Shown here: positions 17,760 through 26,489 of the stretch, in pieces
How positions within the stretch are numbered: the first letter of the stretch is position 1
Layout: every line of letters begins with the position of its first letter
The notes under the pieces: model-generated
What the model saw: the letters and a program-made list of their open reading frames with translations, nothing else
What the model was told of the DNA's origin: nothing
Database searches by the model: none
NCBI GenBank assembly: GCA_030425545.1
Contig: JAUIAC010000026.1
Coordinates: forward strand, 1-37,291
Source: a bacterium
Lineage (GTDB): Bacteria; Myxococcota_A; UBA9042
Reading direction: 5' to 3'
Length of the DNA stretch: 37,291 nt
Translations under genes and position numbers: made by a program

Positions 17760-18788
17760 TCAGCCCTCCGGCTCCAGCAGGGCGGCGAGGCGCTTGACCT
17801 CCGCCTCCAGGGCCTCGATGCGAGACTGCTGCTGCCACGGGGTCGACCCGAGCGACGCGCGCACGGACTTGATCAGGCTCGCGGCGGCGCGCGGCGCTTT
17901 GCCGGGGCGCTGCACGGTGTGGAGCCGCAGCGTGCCGTCGCCGGTGAGCACGTCGACCCAGCCGGCGTCGGCGTCACGGCCGACGATGCGACCGGGGACG
18001 CGGCCCACCCATCGGCGCGGCGTGGGCGCGGGCTCCGCGCGGTGGACCAGCAGCGTGCGGCCGCGCCAGGTGGTCGACGCGCAGGGCCAGGGTGGCGCCA
18101 GGGCGCGGATCTGCCGGTCGAGCGCCGCCGTGTCCTGGCGCCAGTCGAGCCAGCCGTCGTCGGTGATGCGGGCGCACCCGTAGGTGGCGTCGGTGTCGTC
18201 TTGCGGGGTGCGGGGCGCGCCGCCCGCCGCCTCCAGGGCGAGGCTCTCCACGATGACCCGCACCGTGGCGTCGCACACGCCGCGGTACACGGTCGGCGCG
18301 TCGTCACGCGGGCCGATGGGCACCGACGCGCGGGCGATGACGTCGCCGGCGTCCATCTCCTCGGAGAGCACGAAGAGGGTCACCGCCGCCTCCGCCTCGC
18401 CGTTGAGGATGGCCCAGTTCATCGGCGCGAAGCCGCGGTAGGCGGGCAGCGGCGAGTCGTGCACGGTCCAGCAGCCGCGCGGCACCGCGGTCCACACCTC
18501 GTCTGGCAGCAGGATGCGCACGCCGACCAACACGGCCAGGTCGGCCTGCCACTCGTCGAGGATGAGCGCGCGGTAGTCGCGGTCCTTCATCCACTGGGTC
18601 TCGACCAGCGGCACGTCGTGGGCCGCCGCGAGCGCCGCGATCTGGCCCTCGAAGCGGTCGGTCTCGTTGGGGAACTGGGCCAGGCTGACGACGCCCACCA
18701 GCTCGTGAGCCCCCGCTGCGGCGCGCTCGGCCAGGGCCTCCAGGGTCAGGTAGCCGCGGCGCGTGGAGCCGATGAAGACGATGCGCAA
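17760..18788 (-). CDS. Formyltransferase-family protein (Fmt/ArnA-like) with C-terminal coiled coil
   Basis: The 342-aa protein has the formyltransferase fold: MRIVFIGSTRRGYLTLEAL, WTVHDSPLPAYRGFAPMNW, NGEAEAAVTLF and MDAGDVIARA. A second domain from about residue 205 resembles the Fmt C-terminal domain, and the last 30 residues look like a short coiled coil. The family would move a formyl group from N10-formyl-tetrahydrofolate to an amino sugar. The usual N-x-H catalytic motif reads T-V-H here (Thr codon at 18465-18467), while His and Asp are kept. I recall other sugar-locus relatives with a hydrophobic or Thr residue at that place, so it may still be active. It is the last gene of the nine-gene minus-strand run. 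Confidence 0.82.
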   Translation of the reverse strand: MRIVFIGSTRRGYLTLEALAERAAAGAHELVGVVSLAQFPNETDRFEGQIAALAAAHDVPLVETQWMKDRDYRALILDEWQADLAVLVGVRILLPDEVWTAVPRGCWTVHDSPLPAYRGFAPMNWAILNGEAEAAVTLFVLSEEMDAGDVIARASVPIGPRDDAPTVYRGVCDATVRVIVESLALEAAGGAPRTPQDDTDATYGCARITDDGWLDWRQDTAALDRQIRALAPPWPCASTTWRGRTLLVHRAEPAPTPRRWVGRVPGRIVGRDADAGWVDVLTGDGTLRLHTVQRPGKAPRAAASLIKSVRASLGSTPWQQQSRIEALEAEVKRLAALLEPEG

Positions 18789-18861
18789 GGGAGGCCTCCA
18801 GTGGGGTCCACCCGCACCCGGGCCGTGGGGACCGGTGCCGCAGGTGTGGCGTGCGCCGCGC

Positions 18862-19992
18862 TCAGAGCAGCGCGTGGACCGCCGCGACGACCTGGGCCTG
18901 CTCGTCCTCGGTCATCAGGTGGTAGAGCGGCAGGACGAAGCTCTCGTCGGTCCAGCGGTCGCTCTCCGGCAGGGCGCCGGGCGCGGCCTGTGGGTGGCCC
19001 TCGTAGGCCGGCTCGCGGTGGGCGGCCATGATGCCGCGCTTGCCGCCGATGCCCTTCTCTTTCAGGCCCTGCAGCAGCGCGTCCCGGCGCTCGCGGCCCC
19101 CCTCGAGCAGCTTGACGCAGAAGCTCTGGTAGTTGGTCGTGCCGTAGCTGGGGTCGGTGGGCAGGGCCAGGTCGCCGCGGCCGCTGAAGGCGTCTCGGTA
19201 GCGCCCCGCGAGCTCACGGCGCCGAGCGACCACGGCGTCGAGCTTGCCGAGCTGCACCAGCCCCACCGCCGCCTGGATGTCGGTCATGCGGTAGTTGTAG
19301 CCCACCTCGGTGTACTGCTCGAAGATGAACTTGTCGCTCTGGTGGCGGACCACGTCGTTCACGCTCATGGCGTGCTGCCGCAGGATGCGCAGGCGGTCGG
19401 CCGACTCGGCGTCCTGGCACATGACCATGCCGCCCTCGCCGGTGGTGATGACCTTGCGCGGGTGGAAGCTGTAGACCACGAAGGGGCTGTGCGCGCCGAT
19501 CTCAGCGCCCTTGTAGGTGGAGCCGATGGCGCAGGCCGCGTCCTCCACCAGCGTGGCGCCGGCCTGGTCACACACCGCGCGGATGGCGTCGATGTCCGCG
19601 GGCATGCCGACCTGGTGGACCAGCATGACCGCCTTGGTCTTGGCGCTGATCTGCGCTGCCACGGTCTCGGCGGTGATGTTCTGGGTCACCGGGCAGACGT
19701 CGGCGAAGACCACGGTGCCGCCGCAGTACTTCACGGCGTTGGCCGTGGCGATGAACGAGAGGCTGGGCACGATGACCTCGTCGCCCGGCCCCACGCCAGC
19801 GCCGATGAGCGCGAGGTGGAGGCCCGTGGTGCACGACGACACCGCGAGGCCGGCGGTGGCGCCCACACGGGCCGCGACGGCGTCCTCGAACTGCTTGACC
19901 CGGGGGCCCTGCGCGACCCACCCGCTGAGGATGGCCTCGCGAGCGGCGGCCGCCTCGTCCTCGCCCAGCCAGGGCTTGATGATCGGGATCAT
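18862..19992 (-). CDS. DegT/DnrJ/EryC1 PLP-dependent sugar aminotransferase
   Basis: The 376-aa protein opens with IPIIKPWLGEDEAAAAREAI and has SSCTTGLHLALIG, GDEVIVPSLSFIATANAV, VEDAACAIGSTYKG and YSFHPRKVITTGEGGM, where the Lys carries PLP. It most resembles perosamine-synthase-like enzymes that aminate C4 of a 4-keto-6-deoxy sugar nucleotide. The open frame extends far upstream but overlaps the epimerase gene. The ATG at 19992 has GGAG 7 nt before it and matches the family start. It lies 53 nt after the SDR gene. A likely partner is the LegB-like dehydratase in the same run (inference). Confidence 0.9.
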   Translation of the reverse strand: MIPIIKPWLGEDEAAAAREAILSGWVAQGPRVKQFEDAVAARVGATAGLAVSSCTTGLHLALIGAGVGPGDEVIVPSLSFIATANAVKYCGGTVVFADVCPVTQNITAETVAAQISAKTKAVMLVHQVGMPADIDAIRAVCDQAGATLVEDAACAIGSTYKGAEIGAHSPFVVYSFHPRKVITTGEGGMVMCQDAESADRLRILRQHAMSVNDVVRHQSDKFIFEQYTEVGYNYRMTDIQAAVGLVQLGKLDAVVARRRELAGRYRDAFSGRGDLALPTDPSYGTTNYQSFCVKLLEGGRERRDALLQGLKEKGIGGKRGIMAAHREPAYEGHPQAAPGALPESDRWTDESFVLPLYHLMTEDEQAQVVAAVHALL

Positions 19993-20045
19993 GGCGCACT
20001 CCGTGCCGGGCTCGGCCGGCGTGCTGTGGGGGCCCGCGGCCGGGG

Positions 20046-21074
20046 CTACTGCGCGGCCTGCTCGGCGGCGACGCGCTCGATCTCGGCCTCGCGCCAGGCG
20101 ACAAAGCCGGCCAGCCCGTCCGCCAGCGTGGTCTCGGCGCGGAAGCCGAGGTCCCGCTGGGCGTTCTCGATGACGGCGAGGCGGCGGACCACCTCGACCC
20201 CGCGGCGCTCGTCGGGCAGCGGGATGAACTTGGGCTCCACGTCCGGCGAGCCGTGCGCGACGCACAGGGCCTTGCAGAGCTCCTTGAGGCTGGTCTCCTC
20301 GCCGCGCGCGACGTTGTAGTAGGCGTCGGCCACGGGGGCCTTGGCGGCGAGGATGTTCGAGCGCGCGATGTCGGAGATGTAGACGAAGTCCATGGTCTGG
20401 TCGCCGGTCCCGTAGATCACCGGCGCCTTGCCCTCGTCGAGCAGGTCCAGCCACCGCACCAGCACCTCGGTGTAGACGCCGTGCACGTCCATGCGCGGGC
20501 CGTAGACGTTGAAGTAGCGCAGGCCGACGAAGGGCAGGCCATACATCTCGTTGAAGGCCCGCATCATCTGCTCGTTGGCCACCTTGCAGGCGCCGTACAT
20601 GGTGCGGTTGTTGAACAGGTGGTGCATCTCGTCGGTGGGGAAGACGTCGGCGGGGCCGTAGACCGACGCGGTCGACGCGGCCACCAGCTTCTTCACGCCG
20701 TGCTTGACGCAGGCCTCCATGACGTTGAGCGACCCGCCCGCGAGCACGTCGAAGGCGACGCGAGGCTCCTTGGCGCAGCGGGTGATGCGGATCGCAGCCT
20801 GGTGGAAGACCACGTCGCAGCCCGCCACGGCGGCGTCCACCGTCGCCTGGTCGCGCAGGTCGCCCTCGATGACCTTGATCTTCTCCGGCGCCTTGGCGAG
20901 GGCCTCGCGCAGGTTGGCCAGCGTGCCGCGGCTGAAGTCGTCGAGGATGCGCACCTCAGCGACGTCCTCCGCCAGCAGCAGGTCGGTGATGTGCGAGCCG
21001 ATGAGCCCGGCGCCGCCAGTGATGAGGGTGACCTGACCCTTGAGGGGCTGAGCGTAGGCGTCGTCGCGCTTCAT
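20046..21074 (-). CDS. SDR-family NAD-dependent sugar-nucleotide epimerase/dehydratase
   Basis: The 342-aa extended SDR has the dinucleotide motif ITGGAGLIGSH near residue 18, VVFHQAA, STASVYG, and the catalytic Y-x3-K in MYGACKVANEQ. FVGLRYFNVYGPR and FVYISDIA complete the UDP-glucose 4-epimerase-like pattern. The start ATG has GGAG 7 nt upstream. It sits between the two DegT aminotransferase genes. Reaction is not determined: C4 epimerisation or 4,6-dehydration are the main options. Confidence 0.88.
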   Translation of the reverse strand: MKRDDAYAQPLKGQVTLITGGAGLIGSHITDLLLAEDVAEVRILDDFSRGTLANLREALAKAPEKIKVIEGDLRDQATVDAAVAGCDVVFHQAAIRITRCAKEPRVAFDVLAGGSLNVMEACVKHGVKKLVAASTASVYGPADVFPTDEMHHLFNNRTMYGACKVANEQMMRAFNEMYGLPFVGLRYFNVYGPRMDVHGVYTEVLVRWLDLLDEGKAPVIYGTGDQTMDFVYISDIARSNILAAKAPVADAYYNVARGEETSLKELCKALCVAHGSPDVEPKFIPLPDERRGVEVVRRLAVIENAQRDLGFRAETTLADGLAGFVAWREAEIERVAAEQAAQ

Positions 21075-21188
21075 GGGGGGCTCCAGATGGGAGGGGAGGG
21101 GGACGGGAGCCGCGGCGCGCGCTCGCGCCGTCGGGCTGTGCGGCCTGAGGGGGCCTGGCCACGCGAGGGGCGCGCGACCCGCGGGGAT

Positions 21189-22295
21189 CTAGCCGTTGAC
21201 GACGCGGTCGAGCGTCGCGCAGACGTGGTCGATCTGCGCCTCGGTCAGCTCGGCGAACATCGGCAGGCTGAGGCAGTGGCTCGCGTTGTACTCGGCGTTG
21301 GGGAAGTCCCCCGCCTTGTGTCCGAGCTCGGCGTAGGCCGGCTGCAGATGGACCGGCGTCGGGTAGTGCAGGCCGGCGCCAATGTCGGCCGCCCACAGCG
21401 CCTTGAGCACGCGCTCCTGCTCCTCGACGTGCACCACGAAGAGGTGCCACGCGCTGTCGGCCCACTCGGCCTCGACCGGCGCGGTGACGTTGTCGATCTC
21501 CGCGATGCGCGCCAGGTAGCGCTTGGCGTGGGCGCGCCGGGCCTCGGTCCACGCGGGCAGGTGGCGGAGCTTGATCTCGAGCGCGGCGGCCATGACCGCG
21601 GGCAGGCGGGCGTTGAAGCCGACGAGCTCGTGGTGGTACTTCACCGACGAGCCGTGGTCGCGGAGCATGCGGATCTTCGCGGCCAGCGCGCCGTCGTTGG
21701 TGGTGAACGCGCCGCCCTCGCCCGTGGCCCCGAGGTTCTTGCCCGGGTAGAACGAGAAGCCCGCGCCCACGCCCAGCGAGCCGCACTTGCGGCCCTTGTA
21801 GGTCGCCAGGTGGCCCTGAGCGCTGTCCTCCATGACCCACAGCCCGTGCTTGTCGGCCACGGCCTGCACCGCGTCGACGTCGAAGGGCTGACCGTAGAGG
21901 TGGACCCCGACGATGCCGACGGTCTTGGGCGTGATGGCGGCCTCAACCGCGGCCGGGTCGATGTTCCAGGTGCCGGGCAGGCAGTCGACGAAGACCGGCG
22001 TGCCACCGACCTGGCTGACGCCCTCGGCGGTGGCGAAGAAGGTGTTCGCGGGGAGGATGACCTCGTCGCCATGGCCCACGCCGAGGGCCTTGAGCGGCAC
22101 GATCAGCGCGTCGGTGCCGGTGGCCAGCGTGACGCAGTGCTCCACGCCGCAAGCCGCGGCGAACGCGGCCTCGAAGCCCTGGACGTGGGGGCCGTTCACG
22201 AAGCCGCAGGTGTCGAGGATGTTCGACCAGGCCGCGAGGATCTCGTCTTTCAGCGGCGCGTGCTGCGCCTTGAGGTCGAGGAAAGGCACGTTCAT
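21189..22295 (-). CDS. DegT/DnrJ/EryC1 aminotransferase (WbpE/FdtB-like)
   Basis: The 368-aa PLP enzyme begins NVPFLDLKAQHAPLKDEI and shows LATGTDALIVPLKALGVG, GDEVILPANTFFATAEGV, EDSAQGHLATYKG and SFYPGKNLGATGEGGA with the PLP Lys. The pattern fits C3-aminating enzymes such as WbpE/WlbC or FdtB. The start is fixed by AGGAG (22308-22304 on the minus strand) 8 nt before ATG 22295; a GTG nine bases earlier overlaps that site. It lies 27 nt after the N-formyltransferase gene, which follows a Gfo/Idh oxidoreductase. Together they resemble a 3-amino then 3-formamido sugar pathway (inference). Confidence 0.9.
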   Translation of the reverse strand: MNVPFLDLKAQHAPLKDEILAAWSNILDTCGFVNGPHVQGFEAAFAAACGVEHCVTLATGTDALIVPLKALGVGHGDEVILPANTFFATAEGVSQVGGTPVFVDCLPGTWNIDPAAVEAAITPKTVGIVGVHLYGQPFDVDAVQAVADKHGLWVMEDSAQGHLATYKGRKCGSLGVGAGFSFYPGKNLGATGEGGAFTTNDGALAAKIRMLRDHGSSVKYHHELVGFNARLPAVMAAALEIKLRHLPAWTEARRAHAKRYLARIAEIDNVTAPVEAEWADSAWHLFVVHVEEQERVLKALWAADIGAGLHYPTPVHLQPAYAELGHKAGDFPNAEYNASHCLSLPMFAELTEAQIDHVCATLDRVVNG

Positions 22296-22322
22296 CGGGG
22301 GCACTCCTGACGCGTCAGCGCC

Positions 22323-22991
22323 TCACACGCTCTCGGCGCGGGTGAAGTAGCGACGCTCACCGAGCAGGTGGTTGTCGCGGCTGTGATAGAAGGTCGCCGC
22401 GGCCTCGTCCTGTGGGACAGCGGGGATCTGGTCGAGCCGAGGGGCCGTCTGGCGGAAGAGCTCCCAGCCAAAGGCCAGGCAGCGCCCGTAGACGTCGCGC
22501 ACCTCGTCGATGTCCGGGTGGATCGAGAAGCGCACCTGCGCCACCACCGGCCCGTTGTCCACGCCCGCGAGGATCTCGTGGATGGTCACGCCGTGGCTGG
22601 GCTCGTTGTTCTTCAGCGCCCAGTTGATCGGCGAGACGCCGCGGTACTTCGGCAGGGGGCCGTTGTGCAGGTTGAGGATGCGGGTGCACTTGTCGATGAA
22701 CTTCTGGCGGATGATCTTGTCGTAGAACACCGACATCACCAGCGGCCACTGTCCGCCCTCGGGCTCCGGCAGGTCGCGGTAGTGGCCGGAGGCGACCACC
22801 GGCACGCCGTTGGCGTCGGCCCAGTCCTTGAGCGAGTCGGTCCAGGTCGGCTCGGGGATGACCGGGACCACGTAGGCGAGGTGGTGCGCTGGCGAGTCGT
22901 GGAACCACTGCGCCACCTGCACAGCGAGCTTGCCCTTGCCCATGAGCACGGTGGTCTTGGGCGTCGAGGCGGGCGTCTGGTTGGCCGTCAT
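22323..22991 (-). CDS. Sugar N-formyltransferase
   Basis: The 222-aa protein has the intact formyltransferase site: ILNLHNGPLPKYRGVSPINW (Asn-x-His) and VDNGPVVAQ (Asp). It is short, with no extra C-terminal domain beyond about 220 residues, like sugar N-formyltransferases of O-antigen clusters and unlike 310-aa Fmt. It would transfer formyl from N10-formyl-tetrahydrofolate to the amino group of a nucleotide sugar. The start has AGGAGA 7 nt upstream. It lies 18 nt after the Gfo/Idh gene and 27 nt before a DegT aminotransferase gene, whose product is the likely source of its substrate. Confidence 0.88.
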   Translation of the reverse strand: MTANQTPASTPKTTVLMGKGKLAVQVAQWFHDSPAHHLAYVVPVIPEPTWTDSLKDWADANGVPVVASGHYRDLPEPEGGQWPLVMSVFYDKIIRQKFIDKCTRILNLHNGPLPKYRGVSPINWALKNNEPSHGVTIHEILAGVDNGPVVAQVRFSIHPDIDEVRDVYGRCLAFGWELFRQTAPRLDQIPAVPQDEAAATFYHSRDNHLLGERRYFTRAESV

Positions 22992-23009
22992 GGGTGCGTC
23001 TCCTGAGAC

Positions 23010-24026
23010 CTAGGCCAACGCGACGCGCGCGCCGCCCTGAGCGATGGAGGCGTTGGCGGCCTCGAGGATGCGGACGACCAGGAGGCCGTCGTCGCCGCTG
23101 GTGAGCGGGGTGCGCTCCTCCTGGATGGACTCAGCGAACTCGGTCGCCATGAGCAGCAGCGCCTCGGTGTTCTCGAGGCTGGGGATGTGCGCGTCGCCGT
23201 TGCGGTAGCGCACGAGCAGGTCCTCGCGGTCCGACTCCTTCACGTCGACGCCCTTGTCGTAGATCTTGATGCGCTCGGCGGGGGAGGTGTCGTCCCACAC
23301 GATCATCTTCTTGGTGCCGCCGACCAGGGTCATGCGCACCTTCACCGGCGAGAGCCAGTTGGCGTGCACGTGGCCGATGATGGGCTTGTCGTAGTGGACC
23401 GTCAGGTAGGCCACCGACTCGAAGCCGGTGCCCATGGCGTCGACGCCCGTGGCCGAGACGGCGACGGGCTTGATGTCGTCGGGCAGGACGAAGTCGAGGA
23501 TGCTGAGGTCGTGGGGCGCGAGGTCCCACAGCACGTTCACGTCGCTCTGGAAGAGCCCCAGGTTCACGCGCACGCTGTCGAAGTAGAGCACCTCGCCCAG
23601 CTCGCCGCTGTGCACCACGTCGCGGATCTTCCGCACCGGGCCCGTGTAGCAGAAGGTGTGATCGCACATCAGCCGCAGGTTCTTGGACTCGGCGAGCGCG
23701 ACCAGCTCGCGGCCCTCGGCGCTGGTGAGCGTGAGCGGCTTCTCCACGAGCACGTGCTTGCCGCCCTCGAGGGCGCGCTTGGCCAGCGGGAAGTGGGTGC
23801 GAACGGGCGTGGCGATGGCCACGGCGTCGACCTCGGGGTTCGCCAGCACGGCGTCGAAGTCGGGGGTGACCACGGGTCCGGGGAAGCGGGCGGCCAGCTT
23901 GTTGGCCTTGGCCTCGTCCAGGTCACAGATCATGCGCACGGTGGTCTTGGCACAGGCGGTGAAGTTTCGGACCAGGTTCGGGCCCCAGTACCCCGCACCG
24001 ATGACGGCGACGCCGACGACCTCCAT
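23010..24026 (-). CDS. Gfo/Idh/MocA-family oxidoreductase (WlbA/WbpB-like)
   Basis: The 338-aa protein has an N-terminal Rossmann fold (VAVIGAGYWGPNLVRNF), the family signature KHVLVEKPLTLT with the catalytic Lys, and a C-terminal beta-sheet domain with LWDLAPHDLSILDFVL. WlbA/WbpB enzymes oxidise C3 of UDP-GlcNAc uronate before C3 amination, which would suit the neighbouring aminotransferase. The ATG at 24026 has GGGAGG 6 nt upstream; the open frame continues further but without family sequence. A 211-nt gap separates it from the FAD gene upstream, so it may have its own promoter. Confidence 0.9.
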   Translation of the reverse strand: MEVVGVAVIGAGYWGPNLVRNFTACAKTTVRMICDLDEAKANKLAARFPGPVVTPDFDAVLANPEVDAVAIATPVRTHFPLAKRALEGGKHVLVEKPLTLTSAEGRELVALAESKNLRLMCDHTFCYTGPVRKIRDVVHSGELGEVLYFDSVRVNLGLFQSDVNVLWDLAPHDLSILDFVLPDDIKPVAVSATGVDAMGTGFESVAYLTVHYDKPIIGHVHANWLSPVKVRMTLVGGTKKMIVWDDTSPAERIKIYDKGVDVKESDREDLLVRYRNGDAHIPSLENTEALLLMATEFAESIQEERTPLTSGDDGLLVVRILEAANASIAQGGARVALA

Positions 24027-24237
24027 GCTTGCCTCCCCCGCGGCTGCGCCGCTGCTCGCTACCACTCCGGTTGGAGCGCGCGTGTTCCGTTGCGGGGGGG
24101 CGGCCTCGGGATCAACCGGAGGGGCCAAACGAGCCCCAGGTGACGCCTGAACGGGAGCCCTCGCCGCAACGGCGCGGGAGCCTGACACCTCCCCCAGGGA
24201 CCGTCAACACGGGCTGTCCGCCTGCGGACCGGGCGTC

Positions 24238-25410
24238 TCAGGCGTCGAGCAGCTGGCAGACGCGGGCGGCGATGGCGAGCGACGCGGTGAGCCCCGGCGA
24301 CTCGATGCCGAGCAGGTTGACCCAGCCCGGCAGCCCCTCGGCGCGGTGCTCGGCCAGGTAGAAGTCGGCGAAGCGGTCCGTGGCCAGCTTGGGGCGGAAG
24401 CCGCTGTAGTCGGGCTGCAGATCGTCCTCGCGCAGGGCGGGCAGGAAGCGCCGCGCGGCCTGGGCGAAGCGGGCTCGGCGCGCCGGGTCGACGGTGTGGT
24501 CGAAGGGCGGGGCGTCCAGCTCCACGTCGGGCCCGAGCCGCGCGCGACCGCCGAGATCCAGGGTCAGGTGGGTGCCCAGGCCGACCAGGTTGGGCCGCGG
24601 CACGGGGTAGACCAGCGTGTCGGCCGGCGCCGCGCCGGCGAGGGTGAAGTAGCTGCCCTTGACCGGGATCTGCTGCGGGACCCGCCCGGCGTCGAGGCCC
24701 ACCAGCGCGGCCACGGCGTTGGCGCCGTGGCCGGCGGCGTTGACCACGGCGTCGAAGCGGTGGGTCTCGTGACCGGCGTCGGCGGCTTGCAGCGTCACGT
24801 GGTAGCCCTCGCCCCCCGCGCCGGGGCGCACGCCCACCACGGTGTGCCGCAGCAGCACGAGCGCCCCCAGCGCCTCGGCGCGCACCCGCAGGCGATGCAT
24901 GAAGGCGTGGCCGTCGACGATGCCGGTGCCGGCGCTCCACAGCGCCTCGACCGCGCGCACCGCCGGCGCGCGGGCGCGCACCTGCGCCGCTGTCCAGCGC
25001 TGGAGCGGCACCTCGGGCCCCGCCGCAGCGGCGCGCGCCTCGATGCCGTCGAGCGCTGGACGCTCGTCGTCCTCGGTGGCGACGATCAGCTTGCCGCACA
25101 AGCGATGGGGCACCCGCTCGGCCGCGCAGAAGGCCAGCAGCCGCGCGCGACCCTCCACGCAGAGCCGCGTCTTCAGGGACTCGGTCGGGTAGTAGATGCC
25201 CGCGTGCACGACCTCGGAGTTGCGGCTCGAGGTCTCGCTGCCCAGCAGCCCGTGGCGCTCCACCAGGACCACCGCGTGTCCCGCCAACGAGAGCGCCCGC
25301 GCGCACGCCAGCCCCACCACGCCGCCGCCCACCACGAGCACGTCGCGTGGCTGCCCGGCGGTGTGGATCCCGCTCGACTGCGCGTTGGAGAGCTGCGAAC
25401 CCGGGCTCAT
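24238..25410 (-). CDS. FAD-dependent oxidoreductase, LhgO/DAO family
   Basis: The 390-aa flavoprotein has the FAD-binding VVGGGVVGLACARALSLAG, then SSRNSEVVHAGIYYP and an ending LLGIESPGLTASLAIA, the pattern of L-2-hydroxyglutarate oxidase and relatives. DAO-family enzymes oxidise the C-OH or C-N of small acids. The start overlaps the LegB-like stop (ATGA, 25410-25407), so it is coupled to a sugar-nucleotide gene. The open frame extends upstream, but the LegB-like gene occupies that DNA. A housekeeping LhgO would not be expected here, so it may act on a sugar or sugar acid, which is inference. Confidence 0.87.
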   Translation of the reverse strand: MSPGSQLSNAQSSGIHTAGQPRDVLVVGGGVVGLACARALSLAGHAVVLVERHGLLGSETSSRNSEVVHAGIYYPTESLKTRLCVEGRARLLAFCAAERVPHRLCGKLIVATEDDERPALDGIEARAAAAGPEVPLQRWTAAQVRARAPAVRAVEALWSAGTGIVDGHAFMHRLRVRAEALGALVLLRHTVVGVRPGAGGEGYHVTLQAADAGHETHRFDAVVNAAGHGANAVAALVGLDAGRVPQQIPVKGSYFTLAGAAPADTLVYPVPRPNLVGLGTHLTLDLGGRARLGPDVELDAPPFDHTVDPARRARFAQAARRFLPALREDDLQPDYSGFRPKLATDRFADFYLAEHRAEGLPGWVNLLGIESPGLTASLAIAARVCQLLDA

Positions 25411-26420
25411 CGCATGTACTGGCCCGGCCGGTAGCGGTCGAGGCGCGCCTTGACGTAGTCGTGCACCGCGAGCAGCCCCGTGTCGAGGTCCACCTCGGGC
25501 CGGAAGTCCAGCTTGGCCGCCGCGTACTGCGGGTCGCACAGCAGCCGCATGACCTCGCTGCCGCTGGGGCGGATGCGCGCGCTGTCGGTCTCGATCGGCA
25601 CCACGTGGCCACAGGCCGCCATCATGCGCTCGGCCAGCTCGCCGATGGTCACGCCGACGCCGGTCCCCACGTGGATGGTCTCGCCCTCGATGCCCGGCAC
25701 TACCGCCGCGTGCAGGAAGGCCCGCGCCGTGTCCTTGACGTAGAGGAAGTCGCGCACCGGGTCGAGGCTGCCCAGCTTGAGCACCGGCTGCTTCGACGCC
25801 AGCTGGGCCGCGATGGTCGGGATCACCGCCCGGTCCGACTGGCGGGGGCCGTAGGTGTTGAAGGGCCGCAGGGTCACCACGGGCGTCTCGAAGCTCAGGT
25901 GGTAGCTCTCGGCGATCTTGTCGGCGCCGATCTTGCTCGCGGAGTAGGGCGACTGACCCTGCAGCGGGTGCTTCTCGTCGATGGGCACGTAGCGCGCGGT
26001 GCCGTAGACCTCGCTCGTCGACGTGACCACCACGCGCTTGGTGCCGTGGATGCGGGCCGCTTCGAGCACGTTGAGCGTGCCTGTGACGTTGGTCTCCACG
26101 TAGCTCTGGGGCGCGACGTAGCTGAAGGGGATCGCGATGAGCGCGGCCAGGTGCAGCACCCGGTCGCAGCCCTCGACCATGCGAATGACCTGGTGCGGGT
26201 CGCGGATGTCGCCCGCCACGACCTCGAGTCGCTCATGGGCGCCGAGCTCGTCGAGGCAGCCCCAGTCGTTGCGGCCGTTGTAGCGGACGAGCGCGCGGAC
26301 GTGGGCGCCGTGGGCGAGCAGGGCTTCGACCACGTGACCGCCGATGAAGCCGCCGGCGCCGGTGACGAGCACGCGCTGACCCTGGAGGGTGTCGAGGACT
26401 GTGGAGGCTTGCGCGGACAT
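25407..26420 (-). CDS. legB: LegB-like UDP-sugar 4,6-dehydratase (SDR)
   Basis: The 337-aa extended SDR has VLVTGAGGFIGGHVVEALL, VRALVRYNGRNDWG, GDIRDP, LIAIPFSYVAPQSYVETNV, STSEVYGTARYVPIDEKHPL and SPYSASKIGADKIAES with the catalytic Y-x3-K. These are characteristic of the LegB group, which makes UDP-4-keto-6-deoxy-GlcNAc in legionaminic-acid and related pathways. The start has GGAGA 6-7 nt upstream. It could feed the DegT aminotransferase at 18862-19992. Many LegB-like proteins have untested substrates, so the gene symbol is by similarity only. Confidence 0.87.
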   Translation of the reverse strand: MSAQASTVLDTLQGQRVLVTGAGGFIGGHVVEALLAHGAHVRALVRYNGRNDWGCLDELGAHERLEVVAGDIRDPHQVIRMVEGCDRVLHLAALIAIPFSYVAPQSYVETNVTGTLNVLEAARIHGTKRVVVTSTSEVYGTARYVPIDEKHPLQGQSPYSASKIGADKIAESYHLSFETPVVTLRPFNTYGPRQSDRAVIPTIAAQLASKQPVLKLGSLDPVRDFLYVKDTARAFLHAAVVPGIEGETIHVGTGVGVTIGELAERMMAACGHVVPIETDSARIRPSGSEVMRLLCDPQYAAAKLDFRPEVDLDTGLLAVHDYVKARLDRYRPGQYMR

Positions 26421-26489
26421 GGGGTTCTCCGAGTGGTGGGCGTCGAGGGCCAGGCTGGGTTGCCGCGCGGGGCGCGGAAGATCGGTGCG

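Noticed and set aside
24216..24229. Small hairpin after the LhgO-like gene
   Set aside because: Only five pairs with a 4-base loop and no T-run; not distinguishable from background.
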